This document shows positions 42,952 to 55,121 of a stretch of 64,000 bases of DNA, in pieces. The stretch lies in contig NZ_JADIJC010000003.1 of NCBI RefSeq assembly GCF_015278255.1, forward strand, positions 1 through 64,000. The letters run 5' to 3'. Each line of letters opens with the position of its first letter. The first letter of the stretch is position 1. Source of the DNA: Microbacterium hibisci (GTDB lineage: Bacteria; Actinomycetota; Actinomycetes; Actinomycetales; Microbacteriaceae). The position numbers and the translations under genes were made by a program. A model generated the notes under the pieces. It was given only the letters and a program-made list of their open reading frames with translations. It was not told the origin of the DNA and made no database searches.

Positions 42952-43932
42952 TCAGGCGGCGGACAGCGGCGGGAAGAACCCGTCGATCGCCTCGAGATCG
43001 GCCGCCCCCGGCGTCCACGCCGTCGCGGCCGCCGCGTTGGCCTGCACCTGCTCGGGCGATGTGGCGCCGGCGATCACGCTCGACAGCGCCGGCTGGGCCA
43101 GCAGCCAGCCGAAGGTCGCCTCCAGCATGGTGATGCCGCGCTCGTCGCAGAACGCCTGGTACGCCTCGAGGGCGTCCCAGGGCGCGTCGTCGTAGAGGTG
43201 GCGCCGCTGGCGGATGATCCGGGTGTCGGAGGGCGCGGCATCCCGCGTGAACTTGCCGGTCAGCAGACCGTTGTACAGCGGGAAGTAGGGGAAGAAGCCG
43301 AGGCCGTAGCGCCGCACGGCGGGCAGCACGTCCGTTTCGGAACCCCGCGAGAGAAGGCTGTACTCGTTCTGCGCCGAGACGAACGGCACGCCGTGGCGCA
43401 TCAGCGCGGTGAAGTGCCCCTCGGCGATCTGCCAGCCCGAGAAGTTGGAGTGGCCGATGTAGCGCACCTTGCCCTCGCGCACCAGATCGCTCAGCACCTC
43501 GAGCGTCTCTTCCAGCGGGGTCTCGTCGTCGGGCACGTGCAGCTGATAGAGGTCGATCCACTCGGTCTGCAGACGCGTGAGGGATGCCTCGACCGCACGT
43601 CGCACGTACGACCGCGAGGCCTTCGCGCCCGAGGGCGGGTACCCCATATCGCGACCCGGGTGGCCGAACTTCGTCGCCAGCGTGACCTCGTCCCGGCGGC
43701 CCTTGAGCGCCTCCCCCATCAGCGTCTCCGACAGGCCGGGCTCGCCGCCGTACATGTCGGCGGTGTCGAGGAAGGTCACGCCGGCGTCGATCGCCGCGTC
43801 GAGAACGGATCGCGTCCCGTCGATGGTCTCGGTGCGGGTGCCGGGCCGGCCGAAATTATTGCAGCCGAGGCCGACGGCGGAGACGAGGAGGCCGGACGCG
43901 CCCACCCGGCGCAGCGGAACAGTCGAGGTCAT
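42952..43932 (-). CDS. Aldo/keto reductase
   Basis: A 326-residue NADPH-dependent TIM-barrel oxidoreductase. The catalytic tetrad is visible as Asp and Tyr in FLDTADMYGG, Lys in TLATKFGH and His in YQLHVPD. It resembles the YajO/YghZ-type group (GLGCNNFGRP, LGFFPYFPLYNGLLTGKF). Substrate unknown. ATG start with TAACGT six bases upstream. It stands alone, 146 bases after the ABC pair's start. Confidence 0.93.
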   Translation of the reverse strand: MTSTVPLRRVGASGLLVSAVGLGCNNFGRPGTRTETIDGTRSVLDAAIDAGVTFLDTADMYGGEPGLSETLMGEALKGRRDEVTLATKFGHPGRDMGYPPSGAKASRSYVRRAVEASLTRLQTEWIDLYQLHVPDDETPLEETLEVLSDLVREGKVRYIGHSNFSGWQIAEGHFTALMRHGVPFVSAQNEYSLLSRGSETDVLPAVRRYGLGFFPYFPLYNGLLTGKFTRDAAPSDTRIIRQRRHLYDDAPWDALEAYQAFCDERGITMLEATFGWLLAQPALSSVIAGATSPEQVQANAAAATAWTPGAADLEAIDGFFPPLSAA

Positions 43933-43938
43933 GCCTCC

Positions 43939-43944
43939 ACGTTA
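43939..43944 (-). promoter_or_regulatory. -10 element (TAACGT) for the aldo/keto reductase gene
   Basis: TAACGT on the minus strand, six bases before the ATG at 43930-43932. Confidence 0.5.
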
Positions 43945-43979
43945 GCCGGGTGACGGATGCCGCGACCCCGGCCGCACGC

Positions 43980-44011
43980 GACAGCCCCCCGCCGCAGGGC
44001 GAGGGGCTGTC
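43980..44011 (-). terminator. Hairpin downstream of the DUF5684 gene
   Basis: GACAGCCCC/GGGGCTGTC (43980-43988, 44003-44011) with a nested CGCC/GGCG stem and GCAG loop. It starts ten bases after the stop codon at 44022. No T-run. Confidence 0.55.
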
Positions 44012-44021
44012 GAGGCGGGTA

Positions 44022-44921
44022 CTACGGCCGCGGGGTGCCGGGTGCCGGCGGCGTGGCGGGCGGCTCGGTCGCCGGCGGTTCGCCGGCGGGCGGCTCGGTG
44101 GCCGGAGGCTCCGTGACCGGGGGCGGCGCGACCGGCGGTTCCGCCGCCGGCGGCTGGGCGACCGGCGGTTCCGCCGCCGGCGGCGCGGGCGGCTCGGCGC
44201 CGGCCGGCGGTGCGGCGGGCGCGGCCGGAGCAGGCGGTGCGGGCGGCGGCGTGTAGCCGGCGGGCGGTGCCGGCGGCGCGTCGTAGCCCGCGGCAGGAGC
44301 GGGGGGCGGCGTGTAGCCGGCGGGCGGCTGGTAGCCGGCGGGCGCACCGTAGCCGGGCGCCGCCGGCGGGTAGCCTGCTCCGGGACCCGCCTGAGCCACG
44401 TTCTGATCGGGCTGCACCGGGATTCCCTGCCACACGGTGGTGTCCTTGAGGAACGAGTTGCGCCACGGCGACGGCGTGATGTTCGGGTTCCAGCGCGAGC
44501 TGCCGAACGCGAGGATGCCGAGCCAGATGAGCGTGCCGATCCCGGGGATGAGCCACAGCAGCAGCAGCGGCCACTCCTTGCCGAGCTTCGCGCCGATGCG
44601 CCAGCCGGCGAGAACCCAGGCCGCCAGGCCGACGAGGCTGAGGATCCACCCGATGCCGGGGATCTGTCCCAGGAAGCCCGCGATCAGCATCGCCCCCAGC
44701 ATGACCCAGGGCGACAGATCGCCCAGCTTGGCCGCCACCATCGAGTTGTAGACCGGTACCCATGCGCGCCAGCGCCCCTGTACACCCGCCTTGTCGAACA
44801 CCTTCATGAGGAACCAGGCGCCGATGATGTACCCGGCGAGGGCGAGCAGGAGGAGGAACGGTCCGATGATCAGCCAGAACGCGATGAGCGCCCCGAGCCC
44901 GCCGCCGTCGTTGTAATCCAT
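44022..44921 (-). CDS. DUF5684 membrane protein with long Pro-rich repeat tail
   Basis: A 299-residue protein. The first ~165 residues form four or five helices of the DUF5684 type (FDKAGVQGRWRAWVPVYNSMVAAKLG is the conserved loop). From about residue 175 on, the protein is a low-complexity tail: Tyr/Pro repeats (GYxPPAG) followed by about ten Pro-Ala-Glu/Thr-Pro repeats to the end. Such tails are flexible and may reach through the wall or bind partners. Function unknown. The ATG at 44919-44921 (MDYNDGGG) has GGAGGTCG upstream; a longer frame upstream is unlikely. Confidence 0.85.
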   Translation of the reverse strand: MDYNDGGGLGALIAFWLIIGPFLLLLALAGYIIGAWFLMKVFDKAGVQGRWRAWVPVYNSMVAAKLGDLSPWVMLGAMLIAGFLGQIPGIGWILSLVGLAAWVLAGWRIGAKLGKEWPLLLLWLIPGIGTLIWLGILAFGSSRWNPNITPSPWRNSFLKDTTVWQGIPVQPDQNVAQAGPGAGYPPAAPGYGAPAGYQPPAGYTPPPAPAAGYDAPPAPPAGYTPPPAPPAPAAPAAPPAGAEPPAPPAAEPPVAQPPAAEPPVAPPPVTEPPATEPPAGEPPATEPPATPPAPGTPRP

Positions 44922-45071
44922 GGTGAAGCGACCTCCGAGAGAGTCGATGGGCGTCGCGTCGGGACGCGACCGCGGAACCCCTGCTCCGCTGGACACATGC
45001 TAGCGACGCTCCCAGCTGACCGTCAGCATTGACGCCGTTTCGGGGGGATGGCCCCCTCGCCGCGGTGTGGA

Positions 45072-45077
45072 TAGCCT
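45072..45077 (+). promoter_or_regulatory. -10 element (TAGCCT) upstream of the DUF4282 gene
   Basis: TAGCCT about 26 bases before the ATG at 45104, giving a short leader containing GAAGGG as ribosome binding site. Confidence 0.4.
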
Positions 45078-45103
45078 GAGCACAACTCGACCGAAGGGCC
45101 GCC

Positions 45104-45556
45104 ATGACAGATCCGACTCCCTCCGCTTCCACCCCGCCGCCGCTGCCCCCGCAGTCCGCAGCGGAGGCCGCCCGCGCCGCCGATCCCGACGACACCGGCG
45201 TTCCCCCCGTCCGCGGCGAGGCGTCCGACGTGGGCAGGGGGTTCTTCTCCGCGCTCTTCGACCTGTCGTTCCGCACGTTCATCACCCGCCGCCTCGCGAG
45301 CGTCTTCTACCTCGTCGGGCTCATCGCGATCGGCATCGGCTTCATCGTCTACTTCGTCGGCGGCATCTGGAGCGCGATCTCGGTGATGTGGCTCAACGTC
45401 GGAGCGGGGATCAGCGGGTTGATCGCGACGGTCATCGTGGTGCCCGTGATCACGTTCCTCTCGATCATCCTGCTCCGCTTCGTCATTGAGGCAGTGGTGG
45501 CGCTGATCGCCATCGCCGAGAACACCGAGCGCACCGCGCAGCACACGCGGCGCTGA
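45104..45556 (+). CDS. DUF4282 membrane protein
   Basis: A 150-residue protein. A Pro/Ala-rich cytoplasmic N-terminus of ~45 residues is followed by the DUF4282 domain: FFSALFDLSFRTFITRRLASVFYLVGLIAIG, then a second helix, with ILLRFVIEAVVALIAIAENTERT at the C-terminus. The function of the family is unknown. ATG start with GAAGGG upstream. It converges with yaaA, the stops being only three bases apart. Confidence 0.88.
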   Translation: MTDPTPSASTPPPLPPQSAAEAARAADPDDTGVPPVRGEASDVGRGFFSALFDLSFRTFITRRLASVFYLVGLIAIGIGFIVYFVGGIWSAISVMWLNVGAGISGLIATVIVVPVITFLSIILLRFVIEAVVALIAIAENTERTAQHTRR

Positions 45557-45559
45557 CCG

Positions 45560-46309
45560 TCACGCGTAGAGCTCGAGTTCGCCCACGCCGGACTCGCGCA
45601 CGCGCAGGCCAGCGGCATCCGCCCATCGCACGAAACCCGCCGCCGACGAGATCCGCGGGCGCTCCTCCGCCAGCCGCCGGACGAGTGCCCCTTTGGCATG
45701 CTTGTTGAAGTGGTTGAGCGCGCGCACCGTGCCGTCGGCGCCTTCGCTCACGACGCGGACGTACCGCGACGGCACGTCAGCGGGCACCGGGCCGAGCGCC
45801 ACGTAAGCCTCAGACCGGAGGTCGAGCACGAACCGGGGCTGCATCGCCGCGAAGGCCGCTGTCACATCGGCGGCCCACAGCCGGCGCAGCGGTGGCACGC
45901 CCGGAAGCGCGGTCGACGCGCCGAGGCGGTACGCGGGGATCGGGTCGAGGGCGCCGACCGGGCCGAACGGTGCGGAATGCAGGAGCACGTGGGCTCCCAG
46001 CCAGCGCCGGCCGGCGGTGGAGACGGATGCCGCGCCCAGCGCGTCGTACAGCACGCCGGTGTAGCGGTCGATCGCCGGCATCGTCGGCGCGTCGCGCAGC
46101 GCCGCGTTCACGGCGACCTCACCGCGCTGTGTGGGGCCGAGCTTGAGGACGCGGGCGGCGTCGTCCTCGTCGGCAGACAGCGCCACGATTGCGTCGACGA
46201 CCGTGTCGCGGTGCGGCGCGAGCGCCGGCAGGGCGAGCCGACTCGTGTCCAGTGGAGCACCTCGCCCGCCCGACCTCTTGGTCTCGGACGGCGGCAGCAG
46301 GATCAGCAT
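45560..46309 (-). CDS. yaaA: YaaA family protein (peroxide stress, DUF328)
   Basis: A 249-residue YaaA/DUF328 protein. Family blocks are MLILLPPSETKRSGG, YTGVLYDAL, LLHSAPFGPVGALDPIPAYRL, and the C-terminal FNKHAKGALVRRL. In E. coli YaaA lowers free iron during hydrogen peroxide stress and binds DNA. ATG start; no strong ribosome binding site. It lies between the DUF4282 gene and the ATP synthase operon, downstream of that operon's terminator on the same strand, so it needs its own promoter. Confidence 0.93.
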   Translation of the reverse strand: MLILLPPSETKRSGGRGAPLDTSRLALPALAPHRDTVVDAIVALSADEDDAARVLKLGPTQRGEVAVNAALRDAPTMPAIDRYTGVLYDALGAASVSTAGRRWLGAHVLLHSAPFGPVGALDPIPAYRLGASTALPGVPPLRRLWAADVTAAFAAMQPRFVLDLRSEAYVALGPVPADVPSRYVRVVSEGADGTVRALNHFNKHAKGALVRRLAEERPRISSAAGFVRWADAAGLRVRESGVGELELYA

Positions 46310-46339
46310 GATTCTCCGGAATGAGGCCGGGTGCGGCGA

Positions 46340-46383
46340 GGAGGAAAAGCACTCGGCCGACCCCCGAAGGGATCGGCCGAGTG
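46340..46383 (-). terminator. Intrinsic terminator of the ATP synthase operon
   Basis: An 11-base-pair stem CACTCGGCCGA/TCGGCCGAGTG (46350-46383) with a nested CCC-TTCG-GGG loop, followed on the minus strand by CTTTTCCTCC. It begins 14 bases after the atpC stop codon. Confidence 0.85.
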
Positions 46384-46397
46384 GGACAAGCGGTGGA

Positions 46398-46658
46398 TCA
46401 GGAGATCAGCGCGGCGTTTCCGGCCACGATCGTGAGGTCGTCGCCTTCCATCGACAGGAAGCCGTCCTGCGCGTTGGCGACGATCTTCGTGCCCGAGGTC
46501 TGGGTGATGCGCACCTGGCCCTCGGCGAGGATCGCGAGCACGGGCTCGTGACCGGTCATGAAGCCGATCTCGCCCTCGACCGTCTTGGCGACGACGAGCG
46601 ATGCCTCCCCCGACCAGACCTCCGCATCCGCGGAGACGAGGCTCACGTTGAGCGGCAT
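46398..46658 (-). CDS. atpC: ATP synthase epsilon subunit, short form
   Basis: An 86-residue epsilon subunit of the F1 central stalk. It has the N-terminal beta-sandwich (PLNVSLVSADAEVWSGEASLVVAKTVEGEIGFMTGHEPVLA) but ends near residue 86, so the C-terminal alpha-helical hairpin that inhibits ATP hydrolysis in E. coli (138 residues) is missing. The sequence ends cleanly at a stop just before the operon terminator, with no frameshift remnant I can see. ATG at 46656-46658, two bases after atpD. Confidence 0.95.
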   Translation of the reverse strand: MPLNVSLVSADAEVWSGEASLVVAKTVEGEIGFMTGHEPVLAILAEGQVRITQTSGTKIVANAQDGFLSMEGDDLTIVAGNAALIS

Positions 46659-46660
46659 GA

Positions 46661-49040
<2,380 letters not shown>

Positions 49041-49061
49041 GTCTGCTAGCCCAGGCCCGCC

Positions 49062-50699
49062 TCAGCGGCGGCCCTTGACGATCTTCTCCTGGTTCACGTC
49101 GTCGGCCTGCGCCGCCGCGACCTCTTCGTGGCCGGGCTTGCCGATGGCCTGGCCCTTGCCGGCCTGGAACTCGAGGATGAAGTCGTCGGTCTTCTTCGTC
49201 AGCTCCGCGACCGTGTCGTCGTCGAGGACGTTCGTGTCGCGCAGCGTGTCGAGGATCGTCGTGTTGCGACGCAGGTAGTCCAGCAGCTCGCGCTCGAACG
49301 CCAGCACGTCCTCGACCTCGATCGAGTCCAGCTTGCCGTTGGTGCCGGCCCAGATCGAGACGACCTGCTCCTCGACGGGGTACGGCGAGTACTGCGGCTG
49401 CTTGAGCAGCTCGGTCAGTCGCGCACCGCGGGCGAGCTGACGACGCGAAGCGGCGTCGAGGTCGGAGGCGAACATCGCGAACGCCTCGAGCGAGCGGTAC
49501 TGGGCCAGCTCGAGCTTGAGCGTGCCGGAGACCTTCTTGATCGACTTGACCTGAGCGTCGCCGCCGACTCGCGAGACCGAGATGCCGACGTCGACCGCGG
49601 GACGCTGGTTGGCGTTGAACAGGTCGGACTGGAGGAAGATCTGACCGTCGGTGATCGAGATGACGTTGGTCGGGATGTACGCCGAGACGTCGTTCGCCTT
49701 CGTCTCGATGATCGGCAGACCCGTCATCGAGCCGGCGCCCAGCTCGTCCGAGAGCTTCGCGCAGCGCTCGAGCAGACGCGAGTGCAGGTAGAAGACGTCG
49801 CCGGGGTAGGCCTCGCGGCCCGGCGGGCGGCGCAGCAGGAGCGACACGGCGCGGTAGGCCTCGGCCTGCTTCGACAGGTCGTCGAAGATGACCAGGACGT
49901 GCTTGCCCTCGTACATCCAGTGCTGGCCGATGGCCGAGCCGGTGTACGGCGCGAGGTACTTGAAGCCCGCGGGGTCGGATGCCGGAGCCGCGACGATCGT
50001 CGTGTACTCCAGTGCGCCGGCGTCCTCGAGCGCGCCCTTCACGGCCGCGATCGTGGAGCCCTTCTGGCCGATGGCGACGTAGATGCAGCGCACCTGCTTG
50101 GTGACGTCGCCCGACTCCCAGTTGGCCTTCTGGTTGATGATCGTGTCGATCGCGATGGCCGTCTTGCCGGTCTGGCGGTCGCCGATGATGAGCTGGCGCT
50201 GGCCGCGGCCGACCGGGATCATCGCGTCGATCGCCTTGATGCCGGTCTGCAGCGGCTCGTGCACCGACTTGCGCTGCATGACGCCGGGCGCCTGCAGCTC
50301 GAGGGCGCGGCGGCCGACCGTGGCGATCTGGCCGAGGCCGTCGATCGGGTTGCCGAGCGGATCGACGACGCGGCCCAGGTAGCCGTCGCCGACGGGCACC
50401 GAGAGCACCTCGCCGGTGCGCGTGACCTGCTGGCCGGCCTCGATGCCGGCGAAGTCCCCGAGGACGACCACACCGATCTCGTGCTCGTCCAGGTTCAGGG
50501 CGAGGCCCTGCGTGCCGTCCTCGAACGTGACGAGCTCGTTCGCCATGACGCCGGGCAGGCCCTCGACATGGGCGATGCCGTCAGCGGCGTCGACGACGGT
50601 GCCGACCTCGGTGGCCGCTGCCCCGGTGGGCTCGTAAGCGGCGACGAAGTCCTTCAGCGCGTCACGGATGACGTCGGGGCTGATAGAGAGATCTGCCAT
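49062..50699 (-). CDS. atpA: ATP synthase alpha subunit
   Basis: The 545-residue non-catalytic F1 subunit. Walker [16 protein letters not shown], the [13 protein letters not shown] strand, the [31 protein letters not shown] block and the [20 protein letters not shown] region are typical. ATG at 50697-50699 ([15 protein letters not shown]) with AAGGA upstream. A C-terminal extension of ~30 residues rich in Gln/Glu is common in Actinobacteria. Confidence 0.98.
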   Translation of the reverse strand: MADLSISPDVIRDALKDFVAAYEPTGAAATEVGTVVDAADGIAHVEGLPGVMANELVTFEDGTQGLALNLDEHEIGVVVLGDFAGIEAGQQVTRTGEVLSVPVGDGYLGRVVDPLGNPIDGLGQIATVGRRALELQAPGVMQRKSVHEPLQTGIKAIDAMIPVGRGQRQLIIGDRQTGKTAIAIDTIINQKANWESGDVTKQVRCIYVAIGQKGSTIAAVKGALEDAGALEYTTIVAAPASDPAGFKYLAPYTGSAIGQHWMYEGKHVLVIFDDLSKQAEAYRAVSLLLRRPPGREAYPGDVFYLHSRLLERCAKLSDELGAGSMTGLPIIETKANDVSAYIPTNVISITDGQIFLQSDLFNANQRPAVDVGISVSRVGGDAQVKSIKKVSGTLKLELAQYRSLEAFAMFASDLDAASRRQLARGARLTELLKQPQYSPYPVEEQVVSIWAGTNGKLDSIEVEDVLAFERELLDYLRRNTTILDTLRDTNVLDDDTVAELTKKTDDFILEFQAGKGQAIGKPGHEEVAAAQADDVNQEKIVKGRR

Positions 50700-50770
50700 T
50701 GTTTTCCTTCGTTCATGGGGCCTCGGCCCCGAAAGCTCCGCGTGGCTCGGCACCGTGCGGGAAGTCTGTG

Positions 50771-51562
50771 TCAGCCGGCGAGCCGCTGACGGAGGTCGGC
50801 GAGGCGCGACGAGACGCTCGCGTCGATCACGTCGTCCGCGATCTGCACGCGGAGGCCGCCCACGACCGTCGGGTCGACGATCGTGTTGAGCGAGACGTTG
50901 CCGCCGTACCGCTTCGCCAGGGCGGCGGTCAGCCGCTCGGTCTGCGCGGCGCTCAGCGGAGCGGCCGCGACGACCGTCGCGACCGCGCGCCCACGCTGGT
51001 CTGCGACCAGTCGGGTGGCCCGCGAGAGCAGCTGACGGACGCGGCGCTCGCGCGGCTGCTGCACGAGCGAAGACGCGATCAGCGTCGTGCCGGCGCTCGC
51101 GCGGCCCTTGAGCAGCGTCTCGACGAGTGCGCCCTTCGAGGCGGAGTCGCCCAGGCGGCTGCCCAGCGCGAGCTCCAGCTCGGGGTTGCCCGCGACCGTG
51201 CGCGAGAACGAGAAGAGCTCGGCCTCGACGTCGGCGCCGCGATCGGCGACCGCCGCGGCGCGGACGGCGAGCTCCTCGATCCCGTCGATCAGATCGTCGG
51301 CGGAGGACCAGCGCTCGGAGACGGCGGTCGTCAGCAGCGACGCCGTCGTGGGCTTGACGACCCGGCCGAAGACGTCCGCGACGATCTTGCGGCGGGCCTC
51401 GACCGGCGCGGCGGAGTCGGCGAGCGCGCCGCTCAGCTGCGACGAGTCGCCCACGGCGCGCGCCACGGCGAACAGCTCGCCGGCGACGTCGAGGTCGACG
51501 CCCGACGCGGCGCTCAGCGCCGTCGTCGTCGCCGCCAGGGCCTGAGTGGTCGCGCTGCCCAT
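50771..51562 (-). CDS. atpH: ATP synthase delta subunit
   Basis: A 263-residue peripheral stalk subunit, longer than the ~177 residues of E. coli as usual in Actinobacteria. The C-terminal block [32 protein letters not shown] and the end [26 protein letters not shown] are the OSCP/delta signature. Its ATG overlaps the atpF stop by one base (TAATG). A separate b-delta fusion as in Mycobacterium is not seen. Confidence 0.96.
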   Translation of the reverse strand: MGSATTQALAATTTALSAASGVDLDVAGELFAVARAVGDSSQLSGALADSAAPVEARRKIVADVFGRVVKPTTASLLTTAVSERWSSADDLIDGIEELAVRAAAVADRGADVEAELFSFSRTVAGNPELELALGSRLGDSASKGALVETLLKGRASAGTTLIASSLVQQPRERRVRQLLSRATRLVADQRGRAVATVVAAAPLSAAQTERLTAALAKRYGGNVSLNTIVDPTVVGGLRVQIADDVIDASVSSRLADLRQRLAG

Positions 51563-52116
51563 TACGCCTTCGCCCCTTCGGACGCCTCGAGCTCCGCGAG
51601 GAAGCGGTCGACGACGGCCTGAGCCTTCTTGTCGTCGGACAGCGTCTCGCCGATCACACCGCCGGCGAGGTCGAGGGCGAGCGTGCCCACCTCGCTGCGC
51701 AGCGACACGAGAGCGGTCTGGCGCTCGGCCTCGATCTGCGCGTGCGCGGTCGAGGTGAGGCGAGCGGCTTCCGCCGAAGCGGTGTCCTTCGCCTCGGCGA
51801 CGATCTTCTTGCCGTCCTCACGGGCGGCGTCGCGGATCTCGCCGGCTTCCTTGCGCGCGTCGGCGAGCTGGGCGGTGTACTCCTCGAGCGCCGCCTCGGC
51901 CTTGCGCTGAGCCTCATCGGCCTTGGCGATGTTGCCCTCGATGGCGGCCGAGCGCTCGTCGAGCAGCTTCTTCATCCGGGGAAGGGCCACCTTCCAGAAG
52001 ATGATCAGGATGACGATGAAGCAGACCGACGACCAGATGATGTCGTACCACGCGGGGATGAGCGGGTTGTGGGTCGCTCCCTCTTCCGCGGCGTACGCGA
52101 CAAGAGCGTTCAGCAT
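51562..52116 (-). CDS. atpF: ATP synthase b subunit
   Basis: A 184-residue subunit with one N-terminal helix ([21 protein letters not shown], roughly residues 26-46) and a long charged coiled coil ([31 protein letters not shown] and onward) that forms the peripheral stalk. Normal length. Its stop overlaps the atpH start. Confidence 0.96.
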   Translation of the reverse strand: MLNALVAYAAEEGATHNPLIPAWYDIIWSSVCFIVILIIFWKVALPRMKKLLDERSAAIEGNIAKADEAQRKAEAALEEYTAQLADARKEAGEIRDAAREDGKKIVAEAKDTASAEAARLTSTAHAQIEAERQTALVSLRSEVGTLALDLAGGVIGETLSDDKKAQAVVDRFLAELEASEGAKA

Positions 52117-52145
52117 CCTGTCTCCTTAGGACTGTGTATCGGCGA

Positions 52146-53311
<1,166 letters not shown>

Positions 53312-53312
53312 G

Positions 53313-53329
53313 CGCTCACAAGGTGAGCG
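53313..53329 (-). promoter_or_regulatory. Hairpin immediately before the atpB start codon
   Basis: CGCTCAC/GTGAGCG with a three-base loop, ending one base before the TTG at 53309-53311. It would occupy the ribosome binding region of atpB. Confidence 0.5.
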
Positions 53330-53344
53330 GGCGGGCGCGGAATC

Positions 53345-53350
53345 AGCCTA
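53345..53350 (-). promoter_or_regulatory. -10 element (TAGGCT) upstream of the atp operon
   Basis: TAGGCT about 34 bases before the atpB TTG, in the only non-coding gap (53312-53388) between the atpI-like gene and atpB; a TTCAGG lies about 16 bases upstream as weak -35. Confidence 0.45.
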
Positions 53351-53388
53351 TCAAACTTGTGAGGTCCCTGAATCCGCGAGGCCCGGCA

Positions 53389-53919
53389 TCAGGCGCCGGA
53401 CGGCGCGTCGGTGCGGTCGCCGGCATCGGGATCGGTCGGAAGCTGCACGTCGCTGACGTGCGGCACGCGCATGCGCAGGAGCACGACGACGTCGATCGCG
53501 AGCGAGGCGAGCACGCTCGCCACGAGGGCGAGGAAGAACACCGGGCCGACGATCCACGGCTGATCCCGCAGCACGAACAGCGCGATGAGGAACACGACGA
53601 ACTTCAGGATCCACCCCCCGAGCACGATGCCGAAGAAGATCGGCACGTAGAGGGCGTCGCCGAACCACCGGTTCGCGATGAGGATGCTGGCGGCGGTGAT
53701 GCCGAGGAACACGGCGGCGATGAGCACGCCCGCCAGGGCGCTCCACAGCCCGTCGGTCCCCGCGACGAGGAACCCGACGATCGCACCGACGACCGCGAGG
53801 ACGGCGGTCACGGTTCCCGACCACACCAGGACGGTGCGCAGGATCGCGGTGCTCGAGAGCGGGGTGCGGGCGTTCGGCGTGCCGGGGTTCGGAGTGCTGG
53901 GGTGCGGGGTGCTGCTCAT
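53389..53919 (-). CDS. AtpI-like small membrane protein
   Basis: A 176-residue protein with four helices (RTVLVWSGTVTAVLAVVGAIVGFLV; ALAGVLIAAVFLGITAASILIA; FFGIVLGGWILKFVVFLIALFVL; IVGPVFFLALVASVLASLAIDVVVLL), a Ser/Thr/Pro repeat N-terminus (TPxPxTPNP units) and an acidic tail. Position directly before atpB and the four-helix layout fit AtpI, an assembly helper for the c ring, though sequence similarity is low. Its ATG overlaps the stop of the WecA-type gene (ATGA at 53916-53919). Confidence 0.8.
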   Translation of the reverse strand: MSSTPHPSTPNPGTPNARTPLSSTAILRTVLVWSGTVTAVLAVVGAIVGFLVAGTDGLWSALAGVLIAAVFLGITAASILIANRWFGDALYVPIFFGIVLGGWILKFVVFLIALFVLRDQPWIVGPVFFLALVASVLASLAIDVVVLLRMRVPHVSDVQLPTDPDAGDRTDAPSGA

Positions 53920-55121
53920 CGGGCGTCCTCCTGTGCGGGCGCGAGATCGGGCTGTGGTTCGGGTTCGGGATGCCGCGCCCGCGCCAGCTCGGCGGCGCGG
54001 CGGCGCGAGGGGGTGAAGGTGACGACGAGGCAGGCGGCGATGCCGACGAGGCCGTAGGCCGCGCCGATGAGGTAATCGCCGGGCCATTCGAGCGTCGTGC
54101 CGATGTACATGAGCAGCACCGAGAGGCTGACCAGCGCCGTCCACGCGTAGAAGATGAGGACCGCGTCGCGGTCGCTGTGGCCCATGTCGAGCATGCGGTG
54201 GTGCAGGTGCTTGCGGTCGGGCGAGAACGGCGACTTGCCCCGGCTCATGCGCCGCACGACTGCCAGCCCGAAGTCCAGCAGCGGCAGGAGCACGACGACC
54301 ACGGGCAGCAGGATCGGGATGAATGCACCCAGCAGCTGCGAACGGCCGAACGAGTCGTTGTCGGCGATGAGCGCGGGGTCGAAGTTGCCGGTGATGGCGA
54401 TGGCCGAGCACGCCATCAGCAAACCGAGCATGAGCGCGCCCGCGTCGCCCATGAACAGCCGCGCGGGGCTCCAGTTCAGCGGGAGGAAGCCGATGCACGC
54501 CCCGATCAGCACCGCGGCGATGAGCGACGACAGGTTGAAGTAGGTGCTCGCGCCGATGTCGCGGAACACCATGTACGAGTACGCGAAGAAGACCACGTTG
54601 GCGATGAGGCAGACGCCCGCCACGAGCCCGTCGAGGCCGTCGATGAAGTTGACCGCGTTCATGACCACGACGATCGAGAACACCGTGAGCGTGAAGCTGA
54701 CCCAGCTCGAGAAGATCGTCATGCCGCCCAGCGGCAGCGTGTAGATCTGCAGCTGCCCGAACCAGGCGATCACGCCCGCGGCGAGGAACTGCGCCCCGAG
54801 CTTGATCATCCAGTCGAGGTCCCAGAGATCGTCCAGCACGCCGACCACGACGATGAGCGCCGTGGCACCGAGCAGCGCGTAGATCTGCTCGGGCTGCGCC
54901 CAGACGATCGAGAAGAACGGATGCTGCGACGAGACGGCGAACGCGGCCAGCACGCCGATGAACATCGCGATGCCGCCCAGTCGCGGCGTCGGCGTCGTGT
55001 GCACGTCGCGCTCGCGGATGCCCGGATACAGCTTGTACTTCAGGCTGAGCCGCCACACCGCCCACGCGAGGACGAAGGTGACCGCCGCCGTGAGGAGGAT
55101 GATGAAGACGTACTGCTTCAC
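53916..55121 (-). CDS. wecA: Undecaprenyl-phosphate sugar-1-phosphate transferase (WecA/MraY family)
   Basis: A 401-residue membrane enzyme with about eleven helices that transfers a sugar phosphate (GlcNAc-1-P in WecA) to undecaprenyl or decaprenyl phosphate, starting wall glycopolymer synthesis. Motifs are VHTTPTPRLGGIAMF, VVGVLDDLWDLDWMIKL, VNFIDGLDGLVAG, LFMGDAGALMLG and SPDRKHLHHRMLDMG. This gene lies between Sua5 and atpI in most Actinobacteria (mycobacterial Rv1302 position). GTG start at 55119-55121 overlaps the Sua5 stop (GTGA). Confidence 0.93.
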   Translation of the reverse strand: MKQYVFIILLTAAVTFVLAWAVWRLSLKYKLYPGIRERDVHTTPTPRLGGIAMFIGVLAAFAVSSQHPFFSIVWAQPEQIYALLGATALIVVVGVLDDLWDLDWMIKLGAQFLAAGVIAWFGQLQIYTLPLGGMTIFSSWVSFTLTVFSIVVVMNAVNFIDGLDGLVAGVCLIANVVFFAYSYMVFRDIGASTYFNLSSLIAAVLIGACIGFLPLNWSPARLFMGDAGALMLGLLMACSAIAITGNFDPALIADNDSFGRSQLLGAFIPILLPVVVVLLPLLDFGLAVVRRMSRGKSPFSPDRKHLHHRMLDMGHSDRDAVLIFYAWTALVSLSVLLMYIGTTLEWPGDYLIGAAYGLVGIAACLVVTFTPSRRRAAELARARHPEPEPQPDLAPAQEDAR

